Shown in pieces: positions 23,034 to 23,091 of a DNA stretch of 23,091 nucleotides. Made by a program: the position numbers and the translations under genes. Under the pieces are notes generated by a model. That model worked only from the letters and a program-made list of their open reading frames with translations. It searched no databases and had not been told where the DNA came from. Source of the stretch: RGDT01 sp046719305 (GTDB lineage Bacteria; Planctomycetota; Planctomycetia; Gemmatales; Gemmataceae); assembly GCA_046719305.1 (NCBI GenBank), contig JBDNDE010000025.1:1-23091 (forward strand), read 5' to 3'. Numbering within the stretch: position 1 is the first letter of the stretch; each line of letters starts with the position of its first letter.

Positions 23034-23091
23034 ATGAATGCAAACCAGGCCATCGCCACTGCCTTGAAATCTTCCCAGAGCTTGCTTAGCT
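23034..23091 (+). CDS. N-terminus of a further protein (3' truncated), possibly DinB-like
   Basis: Nineteen codons are open from ATG 23034 to the window end (MNANQAIATALKSSQSLLS), after an AGGAG at about 23019-23023. The fragment resembles the start of planctomycete DinB-family proteins (a four-helix bundle, putative metal-dependent), which begin with a similar amphipathic helix. This is a recollection from few residues, so the assignment is weak; the gene start itself is better supported. Confidence 0.5.
   Translation, partial: MNANQAIATALKSSQSLLS

Overview
The window reads as a piece of chromosome from a planctomycete, most likely of the Gemmataceae. The grounds are a TIGR02996-type repeat-companion protein (a Gemmata-group hallmark), a Tat-targeted DUF1501 protein, a bacterial XPB-type helicase next to a helicase-associated protein, Tyr- and Pro/Gln-rich secreted proteins, and fairly high G+C. 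Genus is not assigned. I see no transposase, integrase, CRISPR array or rRNA. Most genes look like ordinary chromosomal genes, with some unusual architectures.

Layout. 1-1140: the acidic tail of an unrecognised gene, then an endonuclease III-family DNA glycosylase. 1144-3041: a small Tyr-rich secreted protein (minus) divergent from purB. 3197-7306: a tight three-gene unit of XPB-like helicase, an 88-residue unknown and a 708-residue helicase-associated protein. The stop of the last gene lies inside a tRNA-Gln gene on the other strand, and that tRNA follows rex. 7374-9167: rex and parB diverge around a parS-like inverted repeat. 9309-9670: tRNA-Pro with its 3' end duplicated in tandem, then a gene-free stretch with degenerate repeats. 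9671-12463: an acyltransferase-3 membrane protein carrying inserted ankyrin repeats, convergent with a secreted esterase. 12704-15421: the TIGR02996/LRR-like protein, then a MarR regulator followed closely by a CPA2 cation/proton antiporter. 15472-20047: DUF1501, aroA and a coiled-coil protein joined by two ATGA overlaps. 20107-22837: a secreted protein with HEAT-like C-terminus and a Dpm1-like glycosyltransferase, both minus. The window ends in the first 19 codons of a further gene.

How the parts may work together. The helicase unit probably acts in DNA repair or nucleic-acid remodelling, because two of its members share a domain related to the XPB N-terminus. ParB without an adjacent parA, together with two similar GTTC-N6-GAAC sites (8094-8109 and 12600-12615), could mark a centromere-like segment. 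MarR and the antiporter look like a regulator-transporter pair. aroA (shikimate pathway) is translationally coupled to two planctomycete-type genes of unclear role. The most notable observations are the ankyrin insertion in an acyltransferase, the helicase unit, and the repeated parS-like element.
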